Positions 5,588-6,209 of a stretch of DNA of 6,209 nucleotides are shown one piece after another. Each line of letters opens with the position of its first letter. Position 1 is the first letter of the stretch. The DNA comes from SG8-40 sp050050435 (GTDB lineage Bacteria; Pseudomonadota; Gammaproteobacteria; Burkholderiales; Eutrophovitaceae), in the NCBI GenBank assembly GCA_050050435.1, contig JASFUE010000203.1, positions 1 to 6,209 of the forward strand, given 5' to 3'. The position numbers were made by a program, and so were the translations under genes. The notes under the pieces are model-generated. The model saw only the letters and a program-made list of their open reading frames with translations, was not told where the DNA came from and did not search any database.

Positions 5588-6209
5588 CTACTCGGGCTTG
5601 AACTCATCTAACTGGTAATACTCGACCGGTCCCTCGTCCTTGAAATCCTTGTTGCTCTGGTCTGATGGGGCTCGGAGCGGTTTCGCCGGCGCTGGCTGCA
5701 CTTGCTCAATGTCTAGAGAATCGATTCGTAGCTTGAGTGAATCGGCATCCCCGGGTTGCGTCTCTTCCTGCAGTGTCTCATTTGACAAACTCTTCACTGA
5801 TTCAACAGAGTCGGTGCTCAATACGCGGGCATCTTCCGGTTCCGCTCCCTGATTGGCAGCCCCAGGTGGCGGTTCTTCCTGCAGGTCCTTGTTTGACAGA
5901 CTCTTAACCGATTCAACAGAGTCATTACCCAACTCGCGGATTTCATCCATCTCCGCACCGCGAATGGCTTCCCCCAGGTCAACACCGCTCGTGCTCACCC
6001 CTCTCAAGTCGATCCCTGTGACGTCAGCACCTTTCAAATCAATATTGGTGAGATCCGCCCCCCTCAAATCGACGCCTGTGAGGTTAGCTTCTCGAAAAGA
6101 CACATTACGCAAATGGGCTCCACGCAGATCCGCACCGGACAGATTTGCGCGGGAAAAATTTGCTCGTTTCAGATCAGCGCCGCGCAAATCCGCTCCCCTG
6201 AGGTCGGCT
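5588..6209 (-). CDS. Pentapeptide-repeat protein with acidic repeat tail, partial (start outside)
   Basis: The reading frame is open through the right edge, so the N-terminus is missing; 206 residues are visible. A TTG at 6187 could be taken for a start, but the residues upstream of it (ADLRGAD) continue the repeat in phase. The first 80 or so residues are about 16 tandem A(D/N)LXX pentads such as ADLRG, ANFSR, ANLTG and IDLKG, which fold into a right-handed quadrilateral beta-helix. Known members of that fold include DNA-mimicking gyrase protectors (Qnr, MfpA), but many have unknown roles. After the pentads comes an acidic, probably disordered tail of about 120 residues. It contains a 37-residue repeat with a conserved DSVESVKSLSN core and a third degenerate SNKDFKDE piece, and it ends in EYYQLDEFKPE. 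The tail architecture is unfamiliar to me. Confidence 0.88.
   Translation of the reverse strand, partial: ADLRGADLRGADLKRANFSRANLSGADLRGAHLRNVSFREANLTGVDLRGADLTNIDLKGADVTGIDLRGVSTSGVDLGEAIRGAEMDEIRELGNDSVESVKSLSNKDLQEEPPPGAANQGAEPEDARVLSTDSVESVKSLSNETLQEETQPGDADSLKLRIDSLDIEQVQPAPAKPLRAPSDQSNKDFKDEGPVEYYQLDEFKPE
5762..5812 (-). repeat. Tail repeat of pentapeptide protein, second copy
   Basis: This 51-nt core encodes DSVESVKSLSNETLQEE. It matches the other copy at 42 of 51 bases and 15 of 17 residues by hand count, with an offset of exactly 111 bp (37 codons), so the reading frame is kept. Confidence 0.85.
5873..5923 (-). repeat. Tail repeat of pentapeptide protein, first copy
   Basis: This core encodes DSVESVKSLSNKDLQEE and is followed by a proline-rich linker (PPPGAANQGAEPED) before the second copy. 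A weaker relative, SNKDFKDEGP, is encoded at about 5630-5660, near the C-terminus. Confidence 0.85.

Noticed and set aside
5407..5607. 66-codon minus-strand ORF between the pentapeptide gene and DUF429
   Set aside because: The ATG at 5607 lies inside the end of the pentapeptide gene with no ribosome binding site, and the product is low-complexity; only its last 19 codons have a credible start.
5054..5611. Plus-strand frame of 185 codons opposite DUF429 and its leader
   Set aside because: It spans an unrelated intergenic region and the antisense of conserved DUF429 motifs, with no family features; a high-GC shadow.

Overview
The window is a stretch of bacterial chromosome, moderately GC-rich by eye. 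Genes are densely packed, starts mostly carry Shine-Dalgarno motifs, and one intrinsic terminator is clear. Protein families and codon usage fit a proteobacterium, probably a gammaproteobacterium; this is inference, since no rRNA or marker gene is present. I see no tRNA, rRNA, CRISPR array, insertion sequence or integrase.

Left part (1-2600): a minus-strand DUF1499 membrane protein and a plus-strand MFS exporter diverge from a 130-bp intergenic region. That region carries an imperfect inverted repeat which overlaps two possible back-to-back -10 elements. The MFS gene converges on a minus-strand DUF1330 gene, and a 9-bp GC hairpin lies between them. DUF1330 in turn diverges from a plus-strand gene for a membrane-anchored alpha/beta hydrolase with a full Ser-Asp-His triad (2599-4077).

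Right part (4078-6209): everything reads on the minus strand. In transcription order there is a pentapeptide-repeat protein whose start lies beyond the window, a 186-bp spacer, a DUF429 RNase H-fold protein, a 104-bp spacer, a 90-residue winged-helix protein, and an intrinsic terminator at 4154-4188. The 186-bp spacer holds a 10-bp perfect stem-loop, and a possible 19-codon leader ORF starts inside its loop and ends 5 nt before the DUF429 start. No terminator with a U-tract is seen between the three genes, so one transcript is possible.

Most genes belong to known but poorly characterised families (DUF1499, DUF1330, DUF429). The points most worth a second look are the stem-loop/leader ORF before DUF429, a 17-nt exact repeat shared between that leader start and the DUF1330 start, the 37-residue tandem repeat in the tail of the pentapeptide protein, and the possible pentapeptide/DUF429/winged-helix transcription unit. 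I see nothing that proves a new system.
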